Under the pieces are notes generated by a model. That model did not search any database and was not told where the DNA came from. It saw only the letters and a program-made list of their open reading frames with translations. A program made the translations under genes and the position numbers. This document shows positions 21,060 through 32,622 of a stretch of DNA of 64,000 nucleotides, in pieces; positions within the stretch are counted from its first letter, which is position 1, and each line of letters starts with the position of its first letter. This DNA is from Vandiemenella viatica (taxonomy: Eukaryota > Arthropoda > Insecta > Orthoptera > Morabidae), in NCBI GenBank assembly GCA_031002005.1, contig CM061919.1:219478739-219542738 (forward strand), written 5' to 3'.

Positions 21060-22887
21060 TTGGTAGAGACTATATTAGCCTTTTCCAACCAAATCTCAAC
21101 CTCTCCTTCACATGGTGCACCATGTTTGCACAGACAAGGCTCTGGCGACTTAAAGATTTCCGGTATAAAGAGTCACCCACTGCTTGCCAACAGCCTCCGA
21201 AAGGTAGGCAGAAGAGTGGGGAGCGGTCCAGGGCAACCGTCTTGCCCCTGGGGTTGGAAACAGCACCTAAAGGCGGGTGAAGGTGCATTAAAGACCCAAA
21301 GGGTATCCCAAGGACATGTAACTCTCTCAAATTACATATATCGTGATGGCTTCTTCCTGGGTATAATATTCCGGAGGGAAAATAGTCCCCCAATTGGATC
21401 TCCAGGTGGGGACTAATCAGGGAGGAGTCATCAGAATGGAAAGAAACATTCTACGAGTCAGAGTGTGAAATGTAGATGTCTGAATAGGGCAGGGCTAGGT
21501 TGGAAAACTTAAAAAGGGAAATGGAATGACTTCAGTTAGATGTTGTTGGGATTATTGAGATTAAATGGAAGGTCGCACAGGATATCTGGTCTGGGGAACA
21601 CAGGATAATTAGCACACAAGCTGTCAATAGTGTCACTGGTGTAGGATTTGTAATGTATAAGAGATTAGGGAAATGTGTGGGTTGTTATGAACAGTTTAGT
21701 GACAGGAATATTTTGATGAGGTTAAAAACTAAGCCCGCTGCAACCACATTAGTACAAGTGAACATGCCAACGTCACAGGATGATGATGAAGAAATAGAGA
21801 AAATATACACCGAAATTAAAGTATTAATTCAATATGTGAAACAGGAGGAAAATCTAATAATCATGGGTGATTGGAATGCAATAGTGGGAGAAGGAAAAGA
21901 GGAGAATACTGTAGGATCGTTTGGTCTGGGAGAAAGAAATGATCGAAGAAGCAGGTTGTTAGAATTTTATGAAAGATATAAGCTGTATTGCGTGTCACGA
22001 ATGAAGGCGGCCAAGTTTAGGGAGGCTCTGCACAGGTACGTCAACTCTGCCAGTAGCCAATTGAATTCAGTAACAATCCAGTGCTTGTCGTGGTTACTCA
22101 AGTGTTGATTGTTTGCTGCGGCTGAAACTTTCTCACATTCCTAACTCTCTTAATAGTATTAGCACATAAAGCACTGCTAAAACGCATATTATTGTTTTTA
22201 TTATCATTACACAGCAGTAATATTAGTAGCAATAGCATAATTACTATTCTTTATTTCTCACTCTGTCGTTCGTCTCCTGCTGGAAACGCAGCAACGTCTT
22301 ATACCCTGTGTCCCTATTTCTCTCTCTCTCTGCGCCACCCGCCTTTGTTCATGACACACACTATAGTTGTGGCAAACATAGTTTAAGAACCATGCAAGAA
22401 AGATGTACACCTGGAAACGTCCATGGGATACAAGCAGATATCAGCTACATTATATCATGGTGAAACAGAGATTCAGGAATAAAGTTCTAGAGTGTAAAAC
22501 ATACCCAGGAGCAGACATAGACTCTGACCATAATTTGATAGTAATGAAATGCAGGCTGAAATTCAAGCGAATAAGGAATCAATGTAAGCAGAACAGACTG
22601 GAAGTGAATAAACCGAAACAATCTTGCATGTGAGAAAAAATTTGCAAAAATGGTAGACTTAGGTCATTCTGAAAGGAGCTCAACTGAGAACGAATAGAAT
22701 GCGTTAAAGACCGAAATAATGAAAGCTGGTGAGGAAACCTTTGGCTTTAGGAAAAAAGTCAACCGAAAACCTTGGATCACAGAGGAAATTTTGAAACTGG
22801 TGGATCAGAGGAGAAGGCAGAAAATACTCAGGATGAAGCAGGAAGATAGCAATATAGGCAATTTAGAAATCAAATAAACAGGAAATA

Positions 22888-22923
<36 letters not shown>

Positions 22924-24690
22924 TACAGAAAAGTGTGATGAAATAGAAAAGGAAATGGTCATAGGTAAAGTAGATGTTGCATACAGGAAGATCAAACAGA
23001 ATTTTGGATAAATGAAGAAAAGAGGTGTAAACATTAAAGCTGATGATGGGAAAACACTTTTTTGCTCAGACGATAGAGCTAACCGATGGAAGGAATACGT
23101 TGAGAAACTTTATGACAGGGATGACTTGAACAATAGCATAATGGAAAAAGAAGGTGATGTCGGTCGACATTGATGATTTAGGAGATCCTGTTTTGAAGAC
23201 AGAATTTAATAGAGCTCTGAATGACTTGAAAGCAAATAAGGCAGTTGGAATTCATCAGATCCCTGCAGAACTTCTTAAATCCCTAGGAGACGAAGGAATC
23301 GAAAAATTATTCAAAAAGTTATGAAACGGGAAATTTCAACTGATTTTAATAAAAATATCATCTTCACACTTCTGAAGAAAGCACAAACCAACAAATGTGA
23401 GAATTATCGCAACATTGGTCTAACATCACATGCTTCAAAATTACTGATCAGAATAATATACAGAAGAATGGAAAGGGTAGTAGAAGAGATAGTAGGTGAA
23501 GATCATTTTGGTTTTAGGAAAAAATTGTGTTACGAGGGAAGCAATTATGGCTTTAAAATTAATACTTGAAGGGTGGATCAAGAAAAGCAAAGATACTTTT
23601 ATGGTGTTTGTTGATTTGGAAAAAAAAGCTTTTGATAATGTTTGCTGGGACAAGACATACAAAATTTTAAAGAAGTCAGGTCTTTTTATCAAGATGGAAG
23701 AATATAAACTATATAAGAATCAAGTAGCTATAATAAAAGTATAGAACCATGAGAGACATGCTCAGTTAAAAATGGTGTGAGACAAGATTGTAGTCTATCC
23801 CTGTTAATATTCAACTTGTATGTAGAAGAAGCAGTAAAGCAAATTAAAAAAAAAAAAAAATTAAAAAAATTGAGTGTTCTTGGAGAAAAAATTCAGTGCT
23901 ACGATTTGCTGATGACATTGTCTTGTTAGCAGAACACGCGGAGGATATTGAGAAGTTATTGAATGGCATGAACAAACTGCTGAAGGATGATCTTGGACTG
24001 AATATAAATTAAAGTGATGAAATGTAGCCGAAATGATTCCAATCACAATAGATTAAATATAAATATGGGGTCGGGTGCAATAGGAGAAGTAAGTGAATTC
24101 TGTTACTGGGGAAGCAAATGTTACAACCGATGGCCCAAGCGAGAATGATGTTAAAAGCAGAATAGCACTAGCAAAAAGAGCCTTCCTGAAAAAGAGTAAT
24201 CTTTTTAGTTTCATACATTGTTCTAGCAATTAGAAATAACTTTTTAAAACTCTATGTGTGGAGCACTGCACTTTATGGTAGTGAAACATGGACTTACCAG
24301 AATACCAGAAAGAAAGAAAATTGAAGCATTTGAAATGTGGTGCTACAGAAGAATACTGACAATTAAGTGGACAGACAAAGTACAAAATAAACGAGTTTTG
24401 GAAATGATTGGTGAGGAAATGCGTTTGTGGAAGAAGCGCACAGAAAGAAGTGACAGGCTGGTAGGTCATATTTTGAGACATGCTGGATTGGTTAATTTGT
24501 TAGTGGAGAAAAAGTAGAAGATAAAAACTGTACAGGAAGACAGAGATTAGAATATATGAAGCAAATAATTGAGGATGTGGGTGTAAGGGATATGTAGACG
24601 TGAAGAGGTTAGCACGAGATAGGAAGGGATGGAGGGTTGCGTCATACCAGTCGAAAGACTGACGACAGCAAAAAAAGAAAGCTATTTTGG
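21060..24690 (+). pseudogene. Long LINE relic (endonuclease plus RT)
   Basis: Order on the + strand: 5' region (21100-21450) with GC-rich LINE leader; ARLENLKREMEW and a second piece GVGFVMYKRLGKCVGCYEQF (endonuclease start, 21480-21700); NLIIMGDWNAIVGEGKEENT (endonuclease, 21850); PGADIDSDHNLIVMKCRLKF (endonuclease end, 22505); FNRALNDLKANKAVGIHQIP (RT start, 23200); TFMVFVDLEKKAFDNVCW (RT, 23600); LRFADDIVLLAEHAEDIEKL (catalytic FADD, ~23900); YRRILTIKWTDKVQNKRVLE and RSDRLVGHILRHAG (C-terminus, 24340-24490); 3' end near 24690. Stops and frameshifts are frequent and there is a 31-base A run at 22889-22919. It belongs to the same broad type as the relic at 8376-9690. Confidence 0.9.
21991..22359. 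mobile_element. ~370-bp TIR insertion in the LINE endonuclease region
   Basis: The LINE match is lost after 21990 and returns at about 22362 (GTGGCAAACATAG). The insert starts CGTGTCACGAATGAAGGCGG and ends CCGCCTTTGTTCATGACACA, which are imperfect inverted repeats. Flanking octamers (CTGTATTG on the left, TATAGTTG on the right) could be a decayed target duplication. No coding sequence. A small TCTCTC run lies near the right end. Confidence 0.65.
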
Positions 24691-25249
24691 AATATTGTCT
24701 CAATATTCACCTGTAAATGTAAGATTCAGTTTTAAATTGCTAGTTAAAGTTCAGCAGGCTGTGTTGCTATTTTGAAGAAGTTTTTGTGATATTTCTGTAG
24801 ATCACAATACATGCAGCACTATATTCTCCATTAATACAGATTTTGTTATTTTTACAATAATTGTGATATTCAGTGATTCATTTCCGATATTACAAAATTT
24901 TTCTAAGAGAATGTAGTTACTGTTGAAGGACCTTCATTTTCTACATTTCTTGAAAATATTCACAGAGCTATTTGTTCCAATTGCTAGATGTGTGCTTATT
25001 GTCATGCATCTAATCACTTAGGATAACAGTTACTGTCTGATGATAAACTCCAGTCTTGTAGACATAAAAAGCTGTGTTTGTAAGTTTCAGCATCAGTCTG
25101 AATGGCTGAAAAGTTTTTGATGAATTTTCGCACACATTTCTGATTGGCTAAAAATGTTGTAGGAATAAATCTACCATAATTCACCTCCTTTTTGGTGGAT
25201 TTGGGCAAGTCCTTTAAATACATATAACAAATTGACATGAAATTTCATT

Positions 25250-25450
25250 AATATGGATTTTGGGAGGACATAGGTTTGAAACCCCATCCTGTCATTCAGA
25301 TTTCAGTTTATCATGGATTCCAAAATCACTTCCAGTGATTGCTGGGTTGGTTCCTTCAAAAGGCCTTCGCTTAATTTCTTCCTGTACCTAGGCCTTAGTC
25401 CTTTCCAGCCTCTATTGACCTTGATGTTGACAGTTCAGCCTTCTTGCTGT
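25250..25450 (+). mobile_element. tRNA-derived SINE, old copy
   Basis: GGGAGGACATAGGTTTGAAA is followed by CATTCAGATTTCAGTTTATC, TGATTGCTGGGTTGGTTCCT and TCAAAAGGCCTTCGC, in the order seen in the preserved SINE at 48094-48337. The head is degraded. Confidence 0.6.
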
Positions 25451-26212
25451 GGCTTCTTCAAATGATAGAAAACTAAAACAAAATTTTGGAACATACTAAA
25501 AATTATCATATTGGTACAGATTATATTATACTGACAAAACAAAAAAGCTTTTTAACTAAGTAAGTAAAATGTTACTTAAAATCCTTAGTTATTTCAGCTG
25601 TATAATGTAAAATATTGTTGCTGATTATATTTGATTATGTGCTCACATAAAAACCTCCAGTGAGAAAGTCTGCCAGAAAATATTTCAGTTAATTTTGCTA
25701 ACACCAAAATTTTCAGATCCATCTCTCAGATTTGTTTCATAATTTATTTGCTAGGGTTTTGTTGCACATTGTCCATGATCGACACTGGCTGATAGCTTCA
25801 ATTGCTTATGATGGAGCAAAGTATTCTGTTTGCATCTCATCTAAGAAGAGTGGTATCAGTAAACATGGTGAACTTCATAATCCACAGGAACAATTGAGAA
25901 ACACTGTGACATAACACAAAAATGTATGACAGAATAGAAAATAATTGTGTTCTGAAACCATTATTTAAAAGTGTTACAGAACACCACCATTTCACCTATA
26001 AAAAAATATTGCTACTAGTAAGTAGTCATCTAATGAATCACCAGCAGCATGTTAGGAATTTTCTGATATTTTACTGATCTTGCAATTACTATGTGCTGTT
26101 CAGAAGAATTCTATGAAGTGTAAATGGCCCACAATATCCAGTTTTATATATATGTAAATACCCTGTTTTATTAATTTACTTCAGTCTGATAATACACTAC
26201 ATTTATAGGCGT
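25451..26212. other. Intron sequence with one unassigned short open frame
   Basis: A 60-codon frame at 25732-25914 (+), open further upstream to about 25715, reads HNLFARVLLHIVHDRHWLIA. An acceptor-like TTTTCAG sits at about 25709-25715, but no matching donor or recognised domain was found, so it is not called a gene. The rest is AT-rich and featureless. Confidence 0.4.
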
Positions 26213-26635
26213 TTTACTTAACATCGATGCAACTAAGGAAAATGGAAGCGGCTTCTAGGCGATATAAATAAGAAAAGAAAGGGAAATTAACCCACCACAT
26301 ACCAAAGTGGACGGATGCGATGAGAGAACGCTAATGCTGACAAACAACTACACAATATTTCGGCATCTGCCTTGCTCACAAATAGAAAAACGGGCCATTA
26401 GGCTCGGAACATGTGTGCACAACGAACGTTACCTAATGACTAACCGTGTAGTGGTGGAGGGGGAGGGGGGGGGACGGATAAGGAGTAGACTATCGATATC
26501 GGTATTCAATGTCTGAGATAATATATTTAATATTTTGGCAGGCGATGGTAAAATGAGCAAATGTAGTAATGGTACGGTATAAACATGGCGGAGAGAAAAA
26601 AAAAAAAAAAAAGGTAGTGATGGGTTAATTGGATT

Positions 26636-26960
26636 TTAACGGTGGTTAAGTCCAGGTGGGTGTCTCGTATCCAGGATATTCTGGTACGCTAGTTCCCATC
26701 TCCGGAGTTCTGCTGCAGTGGTGCTGTCAGGGAAAACTCTGACTGCTCTCACAGTAAACCAGTCATTGAGGTTGTTGGAATCATGGCTATTGGCATGTTC
26801 TGGTACTGGAAGGTACAGGTTGCGAGTACGGACTGTTTGTCTGTGGCCATTCATTCTAACAGAGTTGCTGTGTGGTGAGGCCAATGTAAGAACTGGTGCA
26901 ATAGCGGCAAGTTAGTTGGTATATAAGATTAGTGGTTGAACAGGTGGCATGTCCAATAAT
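26636..26960 (-). pseudogene. PLE GIY-YIG endonuclease C-terminus, left arm
   Basis: On the - strand the sequence contains the nuclease end, RMNGHRQTVRTRNLYLPVPE, NDWFTVRAVRVFPDS and WELAYQNILDTRHPPGLNHR. That last segment is the characteristic end of one PLE endonuclease subgroup. The upstream YIG part (SSYIGLTTQQL) is in another frame because of a frameshift at about 26860, and the right arm has exactly the same frameshift. Confidence 0.85.
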
Positions 26961-27020
26961 GGGGAAAGTTTCTCCTGTGGTGGGTGGAAGCATGCTGCAG
27001 GTTTTACAGCGGGGTCTATT

Positions 27021-27480
27021 AGTCCACAAATACCCTCCGTTAGACTCTCCAAAAGCACCATATGGATCTTATCCTTGTTATAGACCCCGCTGTAAAACCT
27101 GCAGCATGCTTCCACCCACCACTACATATTCCAATCCCACCACAGGAGAAACTTTCCCCATTATTGGACATGCCACCTGTTCAACCACTCATCTTATATA
27201 CCAACTAACTTGCCGCTATTGCACCAGTTCTTACATTGGCCTCACCACACAGCAACTCTGTTAGAATGAATGGCCACAGACAAACAGTCCATACTCGCAA
27301 CCTGTACCTTCCAGTACCAGAACATGCCAATAGCCATGATTCCAACAACCTCAACGACTGTTTTACTGTGAGAGCAGTCAGAGTTTTCCCTGACAGCACC
27401 ACTGCAGCAGAACTCCGGAGATGGGAACTAGCGTACCAGAATATCCTGGATACGAGACACCCACCTGGACTTAACCACCG
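27021..27480 (+). pseudogene. PLE GIY-YIG endonuclease C-terminus, right arm
   Basis: The + strand frame reads PYGSYPCYRPRCKTCSMLPP, TTGETFPIIGHATCS, then LIYQLTCRYCTSSYIGLTTQ and stops at 27260. After a frameshift it continues as RMNGHRQTVHTRNLYLP to RHPPGLNHR (ends 27480). The Cys-rich CxxxxCxxC linker before the nuclease, and the YQL...YIG core, are those of PLEs. No reverse transcriptase part is present, so this copy is 5'-truncated. Confidence 0.88.
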
Positions 27481-27857
27481 TTAAAATCCAATTAACCCAT
27501 CACTACCTTATTTTTTTCTCCGCCATGTTTATACTGTACCATTACTACATTTGCTCATTTTACCATCGCCTGCCAAAATATTAAATATATTATCTCAGAC
27601 ATTGAATATTGATATCGATAGTCTACTCCTTATCCGTCCCCCCCCCCTCCCCCTCCACCTCTACACGGTTAGTCATTAGGTAACGTTCGTTGTGCACACA
27701 TGTTCCGAGCCTAATGTCCCGTTTTTCTATTTGTGAGCAAGGCAGATGCCGAAATATTGTGTAGTTGTTTGTCAGCATTAGTGTTCTCTCATCGCATCCG
27801 TCCACTTTGGTATGTGGTGGGTTAATTTCCCTTTCTTTTCTTATTTACTTAACATCG

Positions 27858-28299
27858 CTCATAGAAAACACAAATCAAACAATAGCAAAGGTAGCATTAT
27901 CTTGACTGGATTATGTTGATTACAGAAGCTGTATTTTGTATTATATATCATTAATAGAGATATTTTAATTGCTTTAATTGGAATATGATTGAATAGCATT
28001 AAATATATTATATTATTGGGTTTCCAAGAGCACAGGTAACTGCATTTTGAAAGGTATGTACAGAAAATGAGGACTACATTTTTTTTCCTTGTGTTGTTAG
28101 CTTGTAAAATATTATCTGTGTTTCATCCATGTGGAATTTTAAATTTTTGCTGTTAGGTCACTGATAAAGCATCAAAGAAATATTAATTCCATACTAAAAG
28201 GCAGAAAAGTGACCCTGTATTTTCCTCTTCCTTTTTGAATTTAGAGAGTATGTAAATGTTTTAAATGCATTTGTACACATCATTTGTTTCTACCATTTG

Positions 28300-28335
<36 letters not shown>

Positions 28336-30090
28336 AAAACGGTTTTATGCTTTTACATTATCAACAGGCACATTTCAGTATTTTTCACTAAGTTCAGTAA
28401 GTGATGTATGGATAGATTCGTTTCTATGTATGTACTTAAACTATGATATAAAATCTCTAATTGAATCACAAAGACAATCTGTTTTAGTTTGTAATATTTA
28501 AACACGCAGTCACTGCGTATATAAAAGGCAAATGTTGCCACCTGTTTGCAAGTAACTGAACTATTTGTATACACATGACAGTAGAGAACTAAAGTACCTA
28601 TAAAAAGATTAATAATACATTTTTTTTGCTGCATTAATCTTATGATAATTACTGCAGTGTTTATAAGTATATATATAAATTCTTAGTAAAAAAATCTTAT
28701 TAAAACCACTACACTGATGTAATATCTGTGACTTTTCTGATGGCTTCTTAGACAGCAATGTATAAGTATATAATTTCTCTTGTACATTAACTCATTTTAG
28801 TTTTGTTGAAATTAGTTTTTAGTCCTGGCTTGTTCTATGCACTAATAAGCTAAAATTCCAAAATTACAGTTTTGGCCCCTTTGTATCAAGAACTAAGGTT
28901 CTAATCAACTATCACCATGTGTATTTCATTTAAAATCTGTGTAAATCTGTGTGATGTGTGGATGAAAAAATTTCTAAATTTTACAGTTTTGATATCTATA
29001 CCACTAAGACCATGTTACAATTTGGATATATAGTATCCTATATGTTAACCTAGGACATATGCTATCATTGTGGAGTTTGGTTAAAATCCATTGATTAGTC
29101 CATGATGTATGGCCAGAGAGATAAACCAATATTCAACTTGGCATCTCTTTTACTTGTAGTGTACATTGCAGTTGCTTTTTTTCAAATGATTTTTTTGTGC
29201 AGACCCAACTTTTCTATGATTTTGTTATATACTATAGATTTGCAAAGAGGTAAATTTAATTTAAAAATAAATGAATATAAAATGTGGTCTTCTTATAATA
29301 AAATCAGTGAAGCTTCTACCTCTGACATTTTTCCTCCTAATAATTTTATATACTCTTTTACTTTAATCTCCTTTCACTTTTTGAGGTATATTTTCCGTTA
29401 TCTCTCCGTTCCTTATCATTGTTGTCCTCACTTTTCTGATGCTTCGTTTAGTATCAACACAGGCTTTATATCATACCCCCGCACCCTTTCTCCTGGCTTG
29501 AAGTGATTTGGTAGGCAATATGATTTCCTCCTTTGCACCTTCTCCAGTTTATATATTGAATACTCATAATATTGACCTTACACCATTCATCTATAATCGA
29601 GCAATTGCCTAATCCAGATTTTGTAGGTGCACATGGCTGTGTCAGTTTATGGTGATATTCCCAGCTTGTTTTGTTCAGTGCATGTCTAAGGCTGATTCAT
29701 GATGCCGACATGTGCTGTGCTAGGTGCAGTGGTAAATTGTACATTTTCAACTGCAAGTCAACAGCAGAAAGTTCTAACCTGACACTGACAAGTTGGAATT
29801 TTAATCATCCAGGCCAATACTAGTTTGGTGTCCAGTTTTACATAAAAAAAATTCATATTTTACAGGCATAAAATATGCAGCAATTAATTAAAAAAAGTGG
29901 ACAATCACAATTAGGGATCTGTATCTCACATGTGGTAGGTCAGACAGCAGTTGCCTGGCACAAAAATCAATTGTGGAATTTTTTCAGGTTAGCTAATGGT
30001 TTTTGCTCCATGGTTCTCCAACACTGTGCCATGTGTACTGCTAACTGTATTAGTTACATTCAGATTTATTATAGGTGCAGTTCAGTAGGT
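27858..30090. other. AT-rich intron sequence with a (CTA)n microsatellite
   Basis: A run of about ten CTA units occupies 28303-28333. Open frames around it are low-complexity artefacts. No element boundaries or exons recognised. Confidence 0.5.
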
Positions 30091-30272
30091 GCATGAATTT
30101 TTGAGAATTCTGTTTGACCATATGAGCTATGCCAGGTCGTTCTGTGGTTCAGATTCCACGTTAAACTATAGGTTCTAGAGGAAAGGAACTGGCCATCCTA
30201 CGTCTGACACAGTGGCTTAATATGCCTCCTTTGAGAGGATTGAACCAACCTTTTGGTTGTAGACTAAGTTAC
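30091..30272 (+). mobile_element. SINE-like short repeat, copy 2
   Basis: Second copy of the repeat at 4249-4432, with the same landmarks (TATGAGCTATGCCAGG, GTGGTTCAGATTCCACGTTA, AGAGGAAAGGAACTGGCC) and somewhat more substitutions. The match starts near GCATGAATTTTTGAGAA and ends after TAGACTAAGTTA. Confidence 0.65.
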
Positions 30273-30689
30273 CTTTAGAATGCCATTAATTTTAAATTTA
30301 GAGGTTTTTAAATAAAATTATGTTAGTATAAGGCAAAGTAATTTCAAAATGAAAGTTTTACTTATTTTGCTCACAACTTACAAAATATTTTTTATATAAG
30401 TGTCTTTAGTATTTTTCATTTTAATATAGGTTGTAGTATATTTTGGAGACAAATTTCAAGTCGCTAGCTAATATCGTTTTTGAGATAGCACTGGTAATAA
30501 AAAAATTCCAAAATGGACAGTTTTGATTGCCACTTATGTCTGCATTTTTCTGTGAATCAAATTGGTATATTTTTATTAATTATTATTTTTTATCCCATTT
30601 ATTTCGATATAATATAGTTTTACATCATTTTGAATAAAATGTTCTGTTTTTGGCCAATTTAGTCTTAACTTACTCTAATTAGGTGTTAA

Positions 30690-32622
30690 AATTGGTGCCT
30701 GGTTAGTTTTTCCCGAGTACCCCTTCAAGAAAGAGATCAACCTTACATACCTCTCATAACCGAAATGATAAATAAAAAAATAATACTACTATTTTGATGT
30801 TTATTAAATTTTAATCCAGTAACAAATGTCACAAGAATCAACAAATATCCATAAATATTGTTATAACAATTCTAATAATAATGAAAACCACAAATGTTTA
30901 AGTTTAAGGGGACAAATGTGCACATTTCTCTTTACGCAATTCTGAGAAATTTGGTTGCTCTTTATTGAGCTCCAAACTTTAATCCTCTTTGAGTTGAAGT
31001 CAGTGACAATGTTTGGTGTTCATGTTTATCATGGTCGAAAACCCACTCTCACAAAGGTACATCATGCAAAATAGTAGTAACAATATTATTCCTGTTTGCT
31101 AAAATGATAAATGTCTCTTAGTTCACCCCAAAACTTTACTGGTGATTTTTCTACAAAAAGACTCTTGAGTCTGCTGTTGCATGATGAAATGTCTATTAGT
31201 TCCTCATGGTCAGAGATGGATAGATGGTTGATGGAATGGTTTAGAAACGAACTGTTTATTCAGTTCCATTGCAACGATATTCCTGGAAAGTAGCTGCGTA
31301 ACTGTCGACAGTAGTGGTATATAATAACCGATTTTATATCTTAATTCAAAGTCGAAGAAGTAGTTTCCAACAAAAATTTCAGATTCAGAAACTGGTCATA
31401 TTTACATTTTTCAGTCTGAGATTTCCAGAGAGACATTTTTTAAATAGTTGATTCAACTTTCTCCTGCATAGTAAATATGGTAGTATCCTGGTCTTTAAGT
31501 CCCGAATAAGCTCATTTAATTTGGTGAAAATATCTGACAAGTAAGCCAATTTTTGCAGCCTTGAAGGGTCAATTAGCATCAGTTTGGCTCATGATATCCT
31601 TGCTTGATCAAGAACAACTCAATTTCATGTCTCAACTCAAATATTCTTAAAACAACTCTTTCCCTGGACAGCCAGCGTACTTCAGTACGTAACAAGATGG
31701 TTTCGTGTTCACTGCCAAGCTCTTTGGACATATCAGCAAAAATTTTCAAGTTTGTACTATGGGCCTTGATTAAGTTAACAATGCTTACAGCATTTTTAAG
31801 AGTGATTTCCAAGCTCTCTGGACATTTTTTTCAAGCAAATGCCTCTTGATGAATTCTACAGTGTGTCCATCTTGCAGCTGGAGCTACTTACAAGTCCTGA
31901 AAAATGACCAGTCATTGCTCTGGCGCCATCAGTGCATACACCCACATATTTCGACCAATGCATTTTTTTTCTCTTCAGCAAAACCATTGACCATATGAAA
32001 GATATCCCTTCCTGAGTTGTGAATCGGAAGAGCTCGACAAAATAGGAACTCTTCACGTACCTCTGTTGAATAGACGTTTCGAATATATACTAAGCCAAGT
32101 TAGATACATCTATAGATTCATCGAGTTGTATATCAGACTAATCACATTGTAAAATCATTGAATTTGCTGGATTTTCAGATTACAGCCTTTTGTCGTCCTA
32201 TCAGCCACCATACCATCTGAAAGAGAAGAATTTATTGTATTTTTTAAATTACTAAGCTCAGAATATAGAATAAATCAGAAACCATGAACATGCATAAAAC
32301 TGAAGAAACTCAAAAATTTTATCTGGCTTTTAACAAATCATATCCTTTTTTTATCCAATTTAAAATAAATTTTTAAACAAAAATTACACTTGCACACATG
32401 CTTTTATAAACAGCCTGTATTTGTGAACACAAGACGATCCTGGCTGCAGCATTACCATACCTATGTGTATTGTTTTTGGACACAATGCGCATCATGCAAT
32501 AAAGATTTAACATTTGATCTGTATTCAGTATTAATAAAACATAATCTTACCACCCCCTCCCCCCCAAGCAACCTCACGTACCCCTAGGGTACACACGTAT
32601 CACTACTAATGGGGAACCACTG
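30690..32622 (-). mobile_element. hAT transposon relic (ZBED-like transposase)
   Basis: The right end, read outward, is CAGTGGTTCCCC (complement of 32611-32622), followed inward by a GTACCC-rich region: a typical hAT terminus. The left end is less sure; GAGTACCCCTTCAAGAAA at about 30714 resembles the subterminal region of the partner end. The - strand contains decayed transposase: WSKYVGVCTDGARAMTGHFS (31880-31950), HETILLRTEVRWLSRERVVL (31640-31720), LQKLAYLSDIFTKLNELIRD (31500-31560), and a C-terminal piece near 30990-31060 (frame-shifted CESGFSTM-like). The VCTDGA and TEVRWLSRG motifs are diagnostic of this hAT transposase group. Multiple stops and shifts; dead. Confidence 0.85.

Larger units (their letters stand above)
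26227..27843. mobile_element. Near-perfect palindromic Penelope-like insertion
   Basis: Two PLE 3' ends joined back to back. The - oriented arm is 26227-27020 and the + oriented arm 27021-27843. A 14-bp duplication, TTTACTTAACATCG, flanks the insertion at 26213-26226 and 27844-27857. The arms are almost identical, with scattered single-base differences and one 21-bp deletion in the left arm between two CCACC repeats. The left end has ~45 bp (from ATGCAACTAAGGAAAATGGA) beyond the paired region; the right arm reaches ~60 bp further 5' into coding sequence. Both arms encode the GIY-YIG endonuclease C-terminus. Confidence 0.92.

Noticed and set aside
25732..25914. Short open frame with an acceptor-like TTTTCAG upstream
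   Set aside because: Not similar to any part of PGM2 I know, no donor site, and no family motif; kept only as a note.
28265..28634. Open frames around the CTA repeat on both strands
   Set aside because: Threonine/serine runs from a trinucleotide microsatellite; low complexity.
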